DNA of 41,346 bases from Roseomonas sp. GC11 (GTDB taxonomy: Bacteria > Pseudomonadota > Alphaproteobacteria > Acetobacterales > Acetobacteraceae). Location: contig NZ_JANFNY010000045.1 in NCBI RefSeq assembly GCF_024437745.1, positions 1 through 41,346 on the forward strand, written 5' to 3'. How positions within the stretch are numbered: position 1 is the first letter of the stretch; the number at the start of each line of letters is the position of its first letter. Shown in pieces: positions 32,548 to 41,346 of this stretch. The translations under genes and the position numbers were made by a program. The notes under the pieces are model-generated. The model searched no databases. It was not told the DNA's origin and was given only the letters and a program-made list of their open reading frames with translations.

Positions 32548-33151
32548 TCACGGCCTCCTGCGCCGGCTCGGCATCCTTGCGGGGGCCGAGCAGGTCGGAC
32601 ACCTTCTTGCCACGGCGCGAGGCAACAGCGCGGGGGCTGGTGCAGCGCGTCAGGGCGGCGAAGGTCGCCTTGACCATGTTGTGCGGGTTCGTGGTGCCGG
32701 TGCACTTGGCGACGACGTCGCCCATGCCCAGCGTCTCGAACACCGCGCGCATCGGGCCGCCGGCGATGATGCCGGTACCGGCCGGGGCGGCGCGCAGGAT
32801 CACGCGGCCGGCGCCAAACTCGCCGATCACATCGTGATGCAGGGTGCGGCCCTCGCGCATCGGGACCCGGATCATGGTCCGCTTGGCGCGCTCAGTCGCC
32901 TTGCGGATCGCTTCCGGAACCTCGCGCGCCTTGCCGGCGCCCCAGCCAACGCGGCCCTTCTCATCGCCCACGACGACCAGAGCGGCGAAGGAGAAGCGAC
33001 GGCCACCCTTCACCACCTTGGCGACGCGATTGATGGTGACGAGCTTGTCCTTCAGCTCGTCGCCAACCTCGCGCTCCGTGTTGCGCTCGGGGCCGCGGCC
33101 ACGGCCACGGTCACGATCGCCAGAGCCGCCGCTCCGCGGTTCACGTGCCAT
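32540..33151 (-). CDS. rpsE: 30S ribosomal protein S5
   Basis: 203 aa, longer than E. coli (167). An N-terminal extension of about 30 residues is rich in Arg, Gly and Asp (including RDRGRGRG) before the conserved core [41 protein letters not shown] and [13 protein letters not shown]. The core loop contacts S4 and 16S rRNA (decoding fidelity). Overlaps rpmD by 8 bp. Confidence 0.97.
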   Translation of the reverse strand: MAREPRSGGSGDRDRGRGRGPERNTEREVGDELKDKLVTINRVAKVVKGGRRFSFAALVVVGDEKGRVGWGAGKAREVPEAIRKATERAKRTMIRVPMREGRTLHHDVIGEFGAGRVILRAAPAGTGIIAGGPMRAVFETLGMGDVVAKCTGTTNPHNMVKATFAALTRCTSPRAVASRRGKKVSDLLGPRKDAEPAQEAVNV

Positions 33152-33164
33152 ATTCTGCGCCTCC

Positions 33165-33527
33165 TTAGAACGACAGCCCGCCCTCGCGGGCGCCGTCCGC
33201 CAGGGCTTTCACCCGGCCGTGATACAGGTAAGGCCCACGGTCGAAGACGACCTCGGTCACGCCCGCCGCCAGGGCGCGCTCGGCAACCAGCTTGCCGACC
33301 ACGGTGGCCGCGTTCTTGTCCGCGCCGGTACGCAGGCTCTCGCGCTGCGCCTTCTCCAGCGAGGAGGCAGCCGCAAGGGTGCGGCCCGCCTTGTCGTCGA
33401 TGACCTGGGCGTAGATGTGCTTGCCAGAGCGGAAGACGGACAGCCGGGGACGGCCGCCGCTCTTGATCCGCAGCTGGTAGCGCAGGCGCGCGCGACGGCG
33501 CTGCTGCAAAGCGAGCTTGTCGGCCAT
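33165..33527 (-). CDS. rplR: 50S ribosomal protein L18
   Basis: 120 aa, 5S rRNA-binding protein. [36 protein letters not shown] is found in segments, ending [22 protein letters not shown]. One base after rplF. Confidence 0.97.
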   Translation of the reverse strand: MADKLALQQRRRARLRYQLRIKSGGRPRLSVFRSGKHIYAQVIDDKAGRTLAAASSLEKAQRESLRTGADKNAATVVGKLVAERALAAGVTEVVFDRGPYLYHGRVKALADGAREGGLSF

Positions 33528-33528
33528 C

Positions 33529-34062
33529 TTACTTCTTCTTCCCCTCCTTCCGGAGGATGACCTCGTCCGAGTACCGGACGCCCTTGCCCTTGTAGGGCTC
33601 GGGGCCGCGATAAGCGCGGATCTCAGCGGCGACCTGGCCGACCTTCTGCTTGTCCACGCCCTCGACCTTGATCGAGGTGGGCTTCTCGCAGGAGATCTTG
33701 ATGCCGGCCGGGACGGGGTAGCGGATCTCGTGGCTGTAACCGAGGTTCAGCACGAGGTCGCTGCCCTGCACCGCGGCGCGGTAGCCGGTGCCGGTGATCT
33801 CCATGGACTTGGAGAAGCCGGTGGAGACGCCGATCACCATGCCGTTGATCAGGCTGCGGGTGGTGCCCCACAGCGTGCGGCTGCGGCGGTCGGAGCCGAG
33901 CGGCTTGACGGCCACCTGGTTGTTCGCGACCTCGACCTCCACCGCGTCGGTCAGCGGGAGCGAAAGCTCGCCCAGCTTGCCCTTCACGGCGATGATCTTG
34001 TCCTGCAGCGTGACGGTGACGCCAGCGGGAACGGGAACGGGATACTTGCCGACGCGCGACAT
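33529..34062 (-). CDS. rplF: 50S ribosomal protein L6
   Basis: 177 aa from the ATG at 34062 ([12 protein letters not shown]), equal to the E. coli length; a longer frame to 34110 is not family-like. Two L6 domains, with [26 protein letters not shown] and the C-terminal [16 protein letters not shown] that binds 23S rRNA near the sarcin-ricin loop. Confidence 0.97.
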   Translation of the reverse strand: MSRVGKYPVPVPAGVTVTLQDKIIAVKGKLGELSLPLTDAVEVEVANNQVAVKPLGSDRRSRTLWGTTRSLINGMVIGVSTGFSKSMEITGTGYRAAVQGSDLVLNLGYSHEIRYPVPAGIKISCEKPTSIKVEGVDKQKVGQVAAEIRAYRGPEPYKGKGVRYSDEVILRKEGKKK

Positions 34063-34075
34063 GCCTAGCCCTCCC

Positions 34076-34474
34076 TCAGAACACGCGGCAGAGGACTTCG
34101 CCGCCAACATTGGCAGCGCGGGCCTCGTTGTCGCTCATCACGCCACGCGGCGTGGAGAGGATGGAAATGCCAAGCCCGTTATAGAACTTCGGCAGCTCCT
34201 TGATCTTCGCGTAGACGCGCCGGCCAGGCTTCGAGACGCGCTCGATTTCCTTGATGGCAGGCTCGCCTTCGGAATACTTCAGCTCGATGTCCAGCACGGA
34301 GACGCCCGGACGCACCTGCTCGGCGCGGTAGGCACGGATGTACCCCTCACGCTTCAGGACTTCGAGGACGTCAGCACGGAGACGGCTGGCCGGCGAGGTG
34401 ACGCGCGCCTGACGGGCACGGTGCCCGTTGCGGATGCGCGTCAGCATATCGCCCAGCGGATCGGACAGCGACAT
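34076..34474 (-). CDS. rpsH: 30S ribosomal protein S8
   Basis: 132 aa from the ATG at 34474 ([18 protein letters not shown]). C-terminal [20 protein letters not shown] is the 16S rRNA-binding signature. In E. coli S8 represses the spc operon by binding its mRNA; no matching site is demonstrated here. Confidence 0.97.
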   Translation of the reverse strand: MSLSDPLGDMLTRIRNGHRARQARVTSPASRLRADVLEVLKREGYIRAYRAEQVRPGVSVLDIELKYSEGEPAIKEIERVSKPGRRVYAKIKELPKFYNGLGISILSTPRGVMSDNEARAANVGGEVLCRVF

Positions 34475-34484
34475 GCGGCCCCCC

Positions 34485-34790
34485 TTACCAGCTGGCCTTG
34501 ACGAGCCCCGGGATCTGGCCGGTCGAGGCCAGGTCACGGAGCGCGTTACGGCTCAGCTTGAACTTGCGGTAGTTGCCGCGCGGGCGGCCGGTCAGTTCGC
34601 AACGCAGACGCACGCGCACCTTCGCGCCATTGCGCGGCAGCTGCGCCAGCTTCAGCGTCGCCTCGAAGCGGTCCTCCACCGGAAGGTCACGATCCATGAT
34701 CGTGGCCTTCAGGGCGGCGCGCTTGGCGGCATGCAGCTTCGAGAGGCGCTCGCGGCGCTGATTCTTCTCGACAGCCGAGGTCTTGGCCAT
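34485..34790 (-). CDS. rpsN: 30S ribosomal protein S14
   Basis: 101 aa from the ATG at 34790 ([13 protein letters not shown]). Long, zinc-free form without CxxC pairs; C-terminal [19 protein letters not shown] and [15 protein letters not shown]. The frame upstream of 34790 overlaps rplE and is not used. Confidence 0.97.
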   Translation of the reverse strand: MAKTSAVEKNQRRERLSKLHAAKRAALKATIMDRDLPVEDRFEATLKLAQLPRNGAKVRVRLRCELTGRPRGNYRKFKLSRNALRDLASTGQIPGLVKASW

Positions 34791-34810
34791 GCGGTCTAAA
34801 TCCTCCGGAA

Positions 34811-34832
34811 CCTGCCCGGACCATCCGGGCGG
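34811..34832 (-). promoter_or_regulatory. Hairpin between rplE and rpsN
   Basis: GCCCGGA / TCCGGGC with loop CCA (34814-34830), extendable by a C-G pair and a wobble. It lies in the 52-bp gap before rpsN, a large gap for this operon. No T-tract on the coding strand; possibly a translational or stability element. Confidence 0.35.
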
Positions 34833-34842
34833 TTTTCCAAAC

Positions 34843-35399
<557 letters not shown>

Positions 35400-35403
<4 letters not shown>

Positions 35404-35720
35404 GCGTCGATCACCTCGCCCGAGGCCTTGGCCACCCGGACCTTCTTGCCGTCCTCAAGCACCTTGAAGCCGACGCGGGTCGGCTTGTCGGACTTGGGGT
35501 CGATCAGGGCGATGTTGGAGAGGTGCAGCGAGGCCTCCTTCTCCACGATCCCGCCCTGCTGGCCCATGCCCTTCGGCTTGGTATGGCGCTTCACGATGTT
35601 CAGGCCCTGCACCACGGCACGGCCTTCCTCGGGCAGCACGCGCAGCACTTCGCCGCGCTTGCCCTTGTCCTTCCCCGTCAGGATCTGGACGCGGTCGCCC
35701 TTCTTGATCTTCGCGGCCAT
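35400..35720 (-). CDS. rplX: 50S ribosomal protein L24
   Basis: 106 aa, assembly initiator of the large subunit. KOW motif [20 protein letters not shown] at the N-terminus, then [11 protein letters not shown] and [14 protein letters not shown]. Four-base ATGA-type overlap with rplE. Confidence 0.97.
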
Positions 35721-35723
35721 GGA

Positions 35724-36092
35724 TTACAGGACCTCCGGCGCCAGCGAGATGATCTTCATGAACTTGCGCGCGCGCAGCTCACGAACGACCGGGCCAAAGA
35801 TACGCGTGCCGATCGGCTCGTTCTGCTTGTTGATCAGAACGGCCGCATTGCGGTCGAAGCGGATGGCCGAACCGTCCTGGCGGCGAACCGGGTAGGCGGT
35901 GCGCACGATCACCGCGCGCTGCACGTCACCCTTCTTCACCTTGCCGCGCGGAATCGCTTCCTTCACGGACACCACGATGATGTCGCCCACCGAGGCGGTG
36001 CGCCGCTTGGAGCCGCCGAGCACCTTGATGCACTGCACGCGGCGCGCACCGGAGTTGTCGGCAACCTCGAGGTTGGACTCAACGATAATCAT
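35724..36092 (-). CDS. rplN: 50S ribosomal protein L14
   Basis: 122 aa, identical to the usual length. [56 protein letters not shown]. First gene of the spc-type block; only 13 bp after rpsQ, so no separate spc promoter is evident. Confidence 0.98.
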   Translation of the reverse strand: MIIVESNLEVADNSGARRVQCIKVLGGSKRRTASVGDIIVVSVKEAIPRGKVKKGDVQRAVIVRTAYPVRRQDGSAIRFDRNAAVLINKQNEPIGTRIFGPVVRELRARKFMKIISLAPEVL

Positions 36093-36105
36093 TGGTCGTC
36101 AGTCC

Positions 36106-36387
36106 TCAGGCCTGGGCCGCCGCGGCGTTGAAGCCCGGGGTGACGACCGGGGCGCCATTGCGCTCGATCACCAGCCAGGTCTTCCGCTTGCTGATCGGAC
36201 GGCACTCCTCGATCGCCACGACGTCGCCTTCCTTGCACAGGTTGGCGTCGTCATGCGCGGCGTACTTCTTCGAGCGCCGGATGAACTTCTTATAGAGCGG
36301 GTGCATCACGCGACGCTCGACAAGGACCGTCACGGTCTTGTCCATCTTGTCGCTGACGACCCGCCCGGTGAGGACGCGCTTCGGCAT
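36106..36387 (-). CDS. rpsQ: 30S ribosomal protein S17
   Basis: 93 aa from the ATG at 36387 ([21 protein letters not shown]). [20 protein letters not shown], then [18 protein letters not shown]; a short extra C-terminal tail. The frame upstream overlaps rpmC and is not used. Confidence 0.97.
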   Translation of the reverse strand: MPKRVLTGRVVSDKMDKTVTVLVERRVMHPLYKKFIRRSKKYAAHDDANLCKEGDVVAIEECRPISKRKTWLVIERNGAPVVTPGFNAAAAQA

Positions 36388-36403
36388 AGCCGGGGTCTCC
36401 TCG

Positions 36404-36610
36404 TCAGGCCTTGGCGGCCGAGCGGGACTGCTCGGCCAGCACCGTCTTAACACGGGCGATGTCGCGGCGCACCACCTTGATGCGGGAAACCGCCTCAAGC
36501 TGGCCTGTTGCGCGCTGGAAGCGGAGGTTGAATTGCTCCTTCCGCAGGTCCAGCAGCATCGCCTTCAGTTCATCCGCGGTCTTGCCGCGGATATCCACGA
36601 TCTTGGTCAT
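36404..36610 (-). CDS. rpmC: 50S ribosomal protein L29
   Basis: 68 aa, two-helix protein near the exit tunnel. [25 protein letters not shown] and [20 protein letters not shown]. Four bases after rplP. Confidence 0.97.
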   Translation of the reverse strand: MTKIVDIRGKTADELKAMLLDLRKEQFNLRFQRATGQLEAVSRIKVVRRDIARVKTVLAEQSRSAAKA

Positions 36611-36614
36611 CGGC

Positions 36615-37037
36615 TCAGGCCTCCGCCGCGCCCAGGCGGGTCACGAGCTTGGTCTTGATCGGCAGCTTCGCCGCACCGAGGGTCAGCGCCTCACGCGCCG
36701 TCTCGAGCGAGACGCCATCGATCTCGAACATGATGCGACCCGGCTTGACGCGGGCAACCCAGTATTCCGGCGCGCCCTTGCCCGAACCCATGCGGACTTC
36801 CGCCGGCTTCGTGGAGACAGGGAGGTCCGGGAAGATGCGGATCCACACCCGGCCCTGGCGCTTCATCGCGCGGGTGATCGCGCGACGGGCGGCCTCGATC
36901 TGGCGGGCGGTGACGCGCTCCGGTTCGAGCGCCTTCAGGCCGAAGCCGCCGAAGGACAGGGTGAACCCGCCCTTCGCCACGCCCTTGATGCGGCCCTTGT
37001 GCGCCTTACGGAACTTCGTGCGCTTCGGGGAAAGCAT
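36615..37037 (-). CDS. rplP: 50S ribosomal protein L16
   Basis: 140 aa. [18 protein letters not shown], then [27 protein letters not shown] and [24 protein letters not shown]. Supports tRNA binding in the large subunit. Confidence 0.98.
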   Translation of the reverse strand: MLSPKRTKFRKAHKGRIKGVAKGGFTLSFGGFGLKALEPERVTARQIEAARRAITRAMKRQGRVWIRIFPDLPVSTKPAEVRMGSGKGAPEYWVARVKPGRIMFEIDGVSLETAREALTLGAAKLPIKTKLVTRLGAAEA

Positions 37038-37049
37038 GGTCTGTTATCC

Positions 37050-37727
37050 TCAGCGCTGCGGCGCCTGCTCCGCGGCGCGCTTGTCCTGCGCCAGCGGGTC
37101 ATGCGCCATGATCTCGCCCTTGAAGATCCAGACCTTCACACCGCAGGTGCCATAGGTGGTCTTCGCGGTCGCCGTGCCGTAGTCGATATCCGCGCGGAGG
37201 GTATGCAGGGGCACGCGGCCCTCGCGGTACCACTCCATCCGGGCAATCTCGGCGCCGCCCAGGCGGCCGCCGCAATTGATCCGGATGCCGCCCGCGCCGA
37301 GGCGCATGGCGGACTGCACGGCGCGCTTCATCGCGCGGCGGAAGGCCACGCGGCGCTCCAGCTGCTGCGCGATGCTCTCCGCCACCAGCTGCGCCTCGAT
37401 CTCCGGCTTGCGGATCTCGACGATGTTCAGCGCCACCTCGGCCCCGGCGAGCTTCGCCAGGTCCTTGCGCAGAACCTCGATGTCGGCGCCCTTCTTGCCG
37501 ATCACGACGCCCGGGCGGGCGGCGTGGATCGTCACGCGGGGCTTCTTCGCCGGGCGCTCGATGATCACCTTCGAGACGCCGGCGCCCTTCAGGCGATCCT
37601 TCAGGGTCTTGCGCAGCTTCAGGTCATCATGCAGCAGCTTGGAATAATCCTCGCCGGCGAACCAGCGGGAGTCCCAGGTGCGGTTGATGCCGAGCCGGAG
37701 CCCGATCGGATTGACTTTGTGGCCCAT
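37050..37727 (-). CDS. rpsC: 30S ribosomal protein S3
   Basis: 225 aa from the ATG at 37727 ([13 protein letters not shown]); the longer frame overlaps rplV. KH domain with [16 protein letters not shown], then [24 protein letters not shown] and [18 protein letters not shown]. One base after the rplV stop. Confidence 0.98.
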   Translation of the reverse strand: MGHKVNPIGLRLGINRTWDSRWFAGEDYSKLLHDDLKLRKTLKDRLKGAGVSKVIIERPAKKPRVTIHAARPGVVIGKKGADIEVLRKDLAKLAGAEVALNIVEIRKPEIEAQLVAESIAQQLERRVAFRRAMKRAVQSAMRLGAGGIRINCGGRLGGAEIARMEWYREGRVPLHTLRADIDYGTATAKTTYGTCGVKVWIFKGEIMAHDPLAQDKRAAEQAPQR

Positions 37728-37728
37728 A

Positions 37729-38133
37729 TTACGCGGCCTCCTGCTGCGCCGGCTCGGCGTCCGCCTGCTTCTCGGCAACCACGATGGACAGGTGGCTGAA
37801 CCACTTCTCCACCCGGGCGGCCTTGCCGCGGCCGCGCGCATGGAAGCGCTTCATCACGATGGCGCGGCCCACTTCCACGCGCGAGACGACCAGGCGGTCG
37901 ACGTCGAGCTGGTGGTTGTTCTCCGCGTTCGCGATGGCGCTCTCGAGCGTCGCCTTCACGGTCTGGGAGATGCGGCGCTTGGAGAAGGTCAGGATCGCGA
38001 GCGCGTCCTGCGCCTTCTTCCCGCGGATCAGCCCGGCGGCAAGGTTCAGCTTACGAGGGCTCACCCGGATGTTCCGGGTGACGGCCTTCGCCTCAGTCTC
38101 GGCGAGCGTGCGCTCGTGCTTCGGCTTGCTCAT
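37729..38133 (-). CDS. rplV: 50S ribosomal protein L22
   Basis: 134 aa. [39 protein letters not shown], and the exit-tunnel hairpin region [19 protein letters not shown]. An acidic C-terminal tail of about 14 residues is added. Confidence 0.97.
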   Translation of the reverse strand: MSKPKHERTLAETEAKAVTRNIRVSPRKLNLAAGLIRGKKAQDALAILTFSKRRISQTVKATLESAIANAENNHQLDVDRLVVSRVEVGRAIVMKRFHARGRGKAARVEKWFSHLSIVVAEKQADAEPAQQEAA

Positions 38134-38136
38134 CGC

Positions 38137-38415
38137 TTAGCCCCGCTTCGCCTTCTTGTCGGCCGAGTGACCGTTGAAGGTGCGGGTCGGCGAGAACTCG
38201 CCGAACTTGTGCCCCACCATATTCTCGGTCACCTGCACCGGGATGAACTTCTTGCCGTTATACACGCCGAAGGTCAGCCCGACGAACTGCGGCAGGATCG
38301 TGCTCCGGCGCGACCAGATCTTGATGATCTCGTTGCGGGTGGAAGCACGCGCCGCTTCGGCCTTGTTCAGCAGGTAGCCGTCGACGAACGGCCCCTTCCA
38401 GACACTGCGCGACAT
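38137..38415 (-). CDS. rpsS: 30S ribosomal protein S19
   Basis: 92 aa from the ATG at 38415 ([16 protein letters not shown]). [27 protein letters not shown] in pieces and [13 protein letters not shown]. The frame upstream overlaps rplB and is not used. Confidence 0.98.
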   Translation of the reverse strand: MSRSVWKGPFVDGYLLNKAEAARASTRNEIIKIWSRRSTILPQFVGLTFGVYNGKKFIPVQVTENMVGHKFGEFSPTRTFNGHSADKKAKRG

Positions 38416-38420
38416 CGCGG

Positions 38421-39254
38421 TCAGCCCTTCGTCACGTTGCGGCGACGGACGATCAGCTTGTCCGTGCGCTTGTTGGTGCGGGTCTTGTAACCCTTGGTCG
38501 GCTTGCCCCACGGGGTAACCGGGTGGCGGCCGCCCGAGGTGCGGCCCTCACCACCACCATGCGGGTGGTCGACCGGGTTCATCACGACACCGCGGTTATG
38601 CGGCTTGCGGCCCAGCCAGCGCGAGCGGCCGGCCTTGCCGATATGCTGGTTCTGGTTGTCCGGGTTGGACACCGCACCGATCGAGGCCATGCACTCGCCG
38701 CGCACCAGGCGCAGCTCGCCGGACATCAGCTTCACCTGCGCGTAGCCGGCATCCTTGCCAACCAGCTGCGCATAGGTGCCGGCCGAGCGGGCGATCTTGC
38801 CACCGGCGCCGGGCTTCATCTCGATGTTGTGGATGATCGTGCCGACCGGGATCGAGCCGAGCGGCATCGCGTTGCCCGGCTTGATGTCGACCTTCTCACC
38901 CGCCACCACGACGTCGCCCACCTTCAGGCGCTGCGGCGCGAGGATATAGGCGAGCTCGCCATCCTCGTACTTGATCAGCGCGATGAAGGCCGTGCGGTTG
39001 GGGTCATATTCCAGCCGCTCCACCGTGGCCGACACGTCGAACTTGCGACGCTTGAAGTCGATCACGCGGTAGGACTGCTTATGCCCGCCGCCCCGGAACC
39101 GGACGGTGATGCGGCCATGATTGTTGCGGCCGCCGGAGTGGCTCTTGCCCTCCGTCAGCTGCTTGACCGGCTTGCCCTTGAACAGCTCGCGACGGTCGAT
39201 GAGGACCGTCCCGCGCAGGCTGGGGGTAACCGGGTTAAAGTGCTTCAGCGCCAT
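38421..39254 (-). CDS. rplB: 50S ribosomal protein L2
   Basis: 277 aa from the ATG at 39254 ([15 protein letters not shown]). [40 protein letters not shown] and the peptidyl-transferase-linked [16 protein letters not shown] with its conserved His. Four bases after rplW. Confidence 0.98.
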   Translation of the reverse strand: MALKHFNPVTPSLRGTVLIDRRELFKGKPVKQLTEGKSHSGGRNNHGRITVRFRGGGHKQSYRVIDFKRRKFDVSATVERLEYDPNRTAFIALIKYEDGELAYILAPQRLKVGDVVVAGEKVDIKPGNAMPLGSIPVGTIIHNIEMKPGAGGKIARSAGTYAQLVGKDAGYAQVKLMSGELRLVRGECMASIGAVSNPDNQNQHIGKAGRSRWLGRKPHNRGVVMNPVDHPHGGGEGRTSGGRHPVTPWGKPTKGYKTRTNKRTDKLIVRRRNVTKG

Positions 39255-39258
39255 GGCG

Positions 39259-39591
39259 TTAAGCGAGCCCCGTGGTGAGGTCGATGCTCTGGCCCTCGGC
39301 CAGGCGGACGACCGCCTTCTTCCAGTCGGAGCGCACGCCCTCACGGCCGCGCACCCGCTTGGTCTTGCCCTTCATGACGAGGGTGTTCACGGCGACGACG
39401 GTCACCCCGAACAGCCCCTCCACCGAGGCCTTGATCTCCGGCTTGGTCGCGGAGAGCGGCACCTTGAAGGTAACCTGGCTCTGCTCCGCGAGGCCGGTGG
39501 CCTTCTCGGTGATGACCGGCGCGAGGATGGTCTGATACATCTTCTCGCGCGAGATCACGATGCCGGGCTTCTTGGTCGCGGTCTCGCTCAT
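39259..39591 (-). CDS. rplW: 50S ribosomal protein L23
   Basis: 110 aa, docking site for trigger factor and [53 protein letters not shown]. Four-base overlap with the rplD stop. Confidence 0.97.
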   Translation of the reverse strand: MSETATKKPGIVISREKMYQTILAPVITEKATGLAEQSQVTFKVPLSATKPEIKASVEGLFGVTVVAVNTLVMKGKTKRVRGREGVRSDWKKAVVRLAEGQSIDLTTGLA

Positions 39592-40208
39592 GCCAGCCGC
39601 TCCTTCAGCGCCTCGACGGCCTGGCGGGTCACCGCCAGCACGTCATGCTTCAGAATATCATAAACGTTCGCGCCCAGCGTGGGCAGCACGTTCACGTTCT
39701 TCAGGTTGCGCACGGCGCGGCCGAAGCCGTCCTCGACCTGCGCATCCACGACCAGCGCGCTCTTCCAGCCCAGCGCCTTGACCTTGGAGGCCATGGCGGA
39801 GGTCTTGGCGTCGGCGCCCAGCGCGGCGGTGTCGAGCACCACGAGCTTGCCCTCGGCGGCCTTCTGGCTCAGCGCGCTGATCAGGCCCAGGCGGCGGACC
39901 TTCTTGTTCAGCGCGTAGCCATGGTCGCGGACGACCGGGCCGTGCACGGCGCCACCAGTGCGGAACTGCGGCGCGCGCAGCGAGCCCTGGCGGGCGTTAC
40001 CCGTGCCCTTCTGCCGGTACGGCTTCTTCGTCGTGCCGGAGACCTCGCCCATGCCCTTCACCTTGTGGGTGCCGGCACGGCGCTTGGCGAGCTGCCAGTG
40101 AACGACGCGGGCCATGATGTCGGCGCGCGGAGCGGCGGCGAACAGCGCGTCCGGGAGATCGATCTCGCCGGCCTGGCCGTTATCCAGGGTGATGACAGGA
40201 ACCTGCAT
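39588..40208 (-). CDS. rplD: 50S ribosomal protein L4
   Basis: 206 aa. [19 protein letters not shown], then the tunnel-loop region [25 protein letters not shown] in pieces, [16 protein letters not shown], and [17 protein letters not shown]. In E. coli L4 regulates the S10 operon; no such leader is visible in the short tuf-rpsJ gap. Confidence 0.97.
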   Translation of the reverse strand: MQVPVITLDNGQAGEIDLPDALFAAAPRADIMARVVHWQLAKRRAGTHKVKGMGEVSGTTKKPYRQKGTGNARQGSLRAPQFRTGGAVHGPVVRDHGYALNKKVRRLGLISALSQKAAEGKLVVLDTAALGADAKTSAMASKVKALGWKSALVVDAQVEDGFGRAVRNLKNVNVLPTLGANVYDILKHDVLAVTRQAVEALKERLA

Positions 40209-40218
40209 GTCCTAACCC

Positions 40219-40905
40219 TCAGGCCACGGCCGCGGGGAACGGCGCGTCGGCCGGGCGCGCGGACTTCACCGCGTCGCGCACCAGCACATACCCGCCCTTC
40301 GCACCGGGCACCGCGCCCTTGACCAGCAGCAGACCCTTCTCGAGGTCGAAACCGGCGACCTCCAGGTTCTGCGTGGTCACGCGCTCAACGCCCAGATGGC
40401 CAGCCATCTTCTTGTTCTTGAAGGTCTTGCCCGGGTCCTGACGGTTACCCGTCGAACCGTGGCTACGGTGCGAGATCGAGACGCCGTGCGTCGCCTCGAG
40501 GCCCGAGAAGTTCCAGCGCTTCATGGCGCCGGCAAACCCCTTGCCCTTCGAGGTGCCCGTCACGTCGACGATCTGGCCCTTCACGAAGTGATTCGCGGAG
40601 AGCTTCACGCCCGTCTCCAGCATGGCGTCAGCGGCCACGCGGAACTCGACGACCTTCTTCGGCGCCTCGACACCCGCCTTGGCGAAGTGGCCCTTGTTGG
40701 GCTTCGAGACGTTCTTCGGCTTCGCCAGGCCAAAGCCCAGCTGCACCGCATTGTAACCGTCCTTCTCTTCCGTGCGCTGGGCGACCACGCGCACCTGGTC
40801 CAGGTGCAGCACGGTCACGGGCACGGTCGAGCCGTCGTCGTTGAACAGCCGGGTCATGCCCAGCTTCTTCGCGATCAGGCCGGTGCGACCATTCTTCGCG
40901 GCCAT
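40219..40905 (-). CDS. rplC: 50S ribosomal protein L3
   Basis: 228 aa. [61 protein letters not shown] with the Gln often methylated in L3, and [17 protein letters not shown]. 19 bp after rpsJ. Confidence 0.98.
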   Translation of the reverse strand: MAAKNGRTGLIAKKLGMTRLFNDDGSTVPVTVLHLDQVRVVAQRTEEKDGYNAVQLGFGLAKPKNVSKPNKGHFAKAGVEAPKKVVEFRVAADAMLETGVKLSANHFVKGQIVDVTGTSKGKGFAGAMKRWNFSGLEATHGVSISHRSHGSTGNRQDPGKTFKNKKMAGHLGVERVTTQNLEVAGFDLEKGLLLVKGAVPGAKGGYVLVRDAVKSARPADAPFPAAVA

Positions 40906-40924
40906 GGTGTTCTACTCCCCGGCC

Positions 40925-41233
40925 TCAGAGCTTGATCTCGACGTCCACACCAGCGGCCAGGTCGAGCTTCATCAGCGCGTCCACGGTCTGCGGGGTGGGG
41001 TCGACGATATCGAGCAGACGCCGGTGAGTCCGGATCTCGAACTGCTCACGGCTCTTCTTGTCGACATGCGGCGAGCGGTTCACGGTGAAACGCTCGATTT
41101 CCGTCGGCAGCGGGATCGGGCCGCGCACGCGCGCGCCCGTCCGCTTCGCGGTGTTCACGATCTCCCGCGTGCTGCCATCCAGCACGCGGTGATCGAACGC
41201 CTTGAGGCGGATGCGGATATTCTGGCTGTCCAT
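40925..41233 (-). CDS. rpsJ: 30S ribosomal protein S10 (NusE)
   Basis: 102 aa, also the NusE component of antitermination complexes. [44 protein letters not shown] in pieces, and [16 protein letters not shown]. Lies only 32 bp after tuf, so co-transcription from the str operon is likely. Confidence 0.98.
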   Translation of the reverse strand: MDSQNIRIRLKAFDHRVLDGSTREIVNTAKRTGARVRGPIPLPTEIERFTVNRSPHVDKKSREQFEIRTHRRLLDIVDPTPQTVDALMKLDLAAGVDVEIKL

Positions 41234-41265
41234 GTTCTGGCGCCTGTCTCTTCTTCCGCTGCCGC

Positions 41266-41346
41266 TTACGCGATGATCTGGGCGACGACGCCGGCGCCGA
41301 CCGTGCGGCCACCCTCGCGGATGGCGAAGCGCAGGCCCTGGTCCAT
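41266..41346 (-). CDS. tuf: Elongation factor Tu, C-terminal end (partial)
   Basis: Only the last 26 codons and TAA stop fall in the window. They read [18 protein letters not shown] followed by AQIIA, the near-invariant C-terminus of EF-Tu ([15 protein letters not shown]). The ATG at the window edge is an internal codon. Position upstream of rpsJ is the standard fusA-tuf-rpsJ order. Confidence 0.96.
   Translation of the reverse strand: MDQGLRFAIREGGRTVGAGVVAQIIA

Overview
The window is GC-rich throughout (by eye about 70%, with strong G/C at third codon positions). It carries an alphaproteobacterial S10-spc-alpha ribosomal cluster without rpsD or rpmJ, plus an MprF/AcvB pair, a DHA2-type efflux pump, and a type III ornithine decarboxylase with a long leader. 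I infer an alphaproteobacterium of the Acetobacteraceae type (Roseomonas-like). This is a judgement from gene content, not a database result.

Left part, 1-6100 (+ strand): the 3' end of accB, then accC (acetyl-CoA carboxylase biotin carrier and biotin carboxylase). These are followed by an MprF/LpiA-type lysyl-phosphatidylglycerol synthase, a short VirJ/AcvB-type exported hydrolase, and aat (leucyl/phenylalanyl-tRNA-protein transferase). The MprF-AcvB pair would make and turn over lysyl-phosphatidylglycerol. It sits between accBC and aat, genes that I recall being adjacent in many alphaproteobacteria.

6100-11460 (- strand): a tightly overlapping trehalose operon, otsB, a GH15 glycosidase and otsA, preceded by a FemAB/GNAT-like acyltransferase gene (DUF482 type). 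At 11490-12265 there is a sharply AT-rich island with a single membrane-protein gene of unknown function, inserted in the divergent space before thiS-thiG.

13343-17176: a four-hairpin array separates convergent thiG from an emrB/emrA efflux operon. That operon is divergent from its tetR regulator, and the shared spacer carries two near-identical inverted 15-bp operators. 17177-19250: a strong candidate promoter, a roughly 210-nt structured leader holding a possible 33-codon upstream ORF, ornithine decarboxylase, a rho-independent terminator and an Lrp/AsnC regulator. A second four-hairpin array at 19281-19420 separates this from a nitroreductase gene.

20242-25763 (- strand): a complete five-gene dipeptide/oligopeptide ABC importer (substrate-binding protein, two permeases, two ATPases). 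Two copies of a T-rich hairpin repeat lie at 20209-20246 and 26025-26063. nadK (NAD kinase) follows at 26136-26960. From 41346 leftward to 27175 runs the ribosomal supercluster: tuf (3' end), rpsJ-rplC-rplD-rplW-rplB-rpsS-rplV-rpsC-rplP-rpmC-rpsQ, rplN-rplX-rplE-rpsN-rpsH-rplF-rplR-rpsE-rpmD-rplO-secY, adk, and rpsM-rpsK-rpoA-rplQ, closed by a double terminator.

Most of the window is ordinary. The parts that reward a second look are the AT-rich island gene, the ornithine decarboxylase leader with its possible uORF, the mprF-acvB insertion, the otsB-GH15-otsA operon, and several families of dispersed hairpins.
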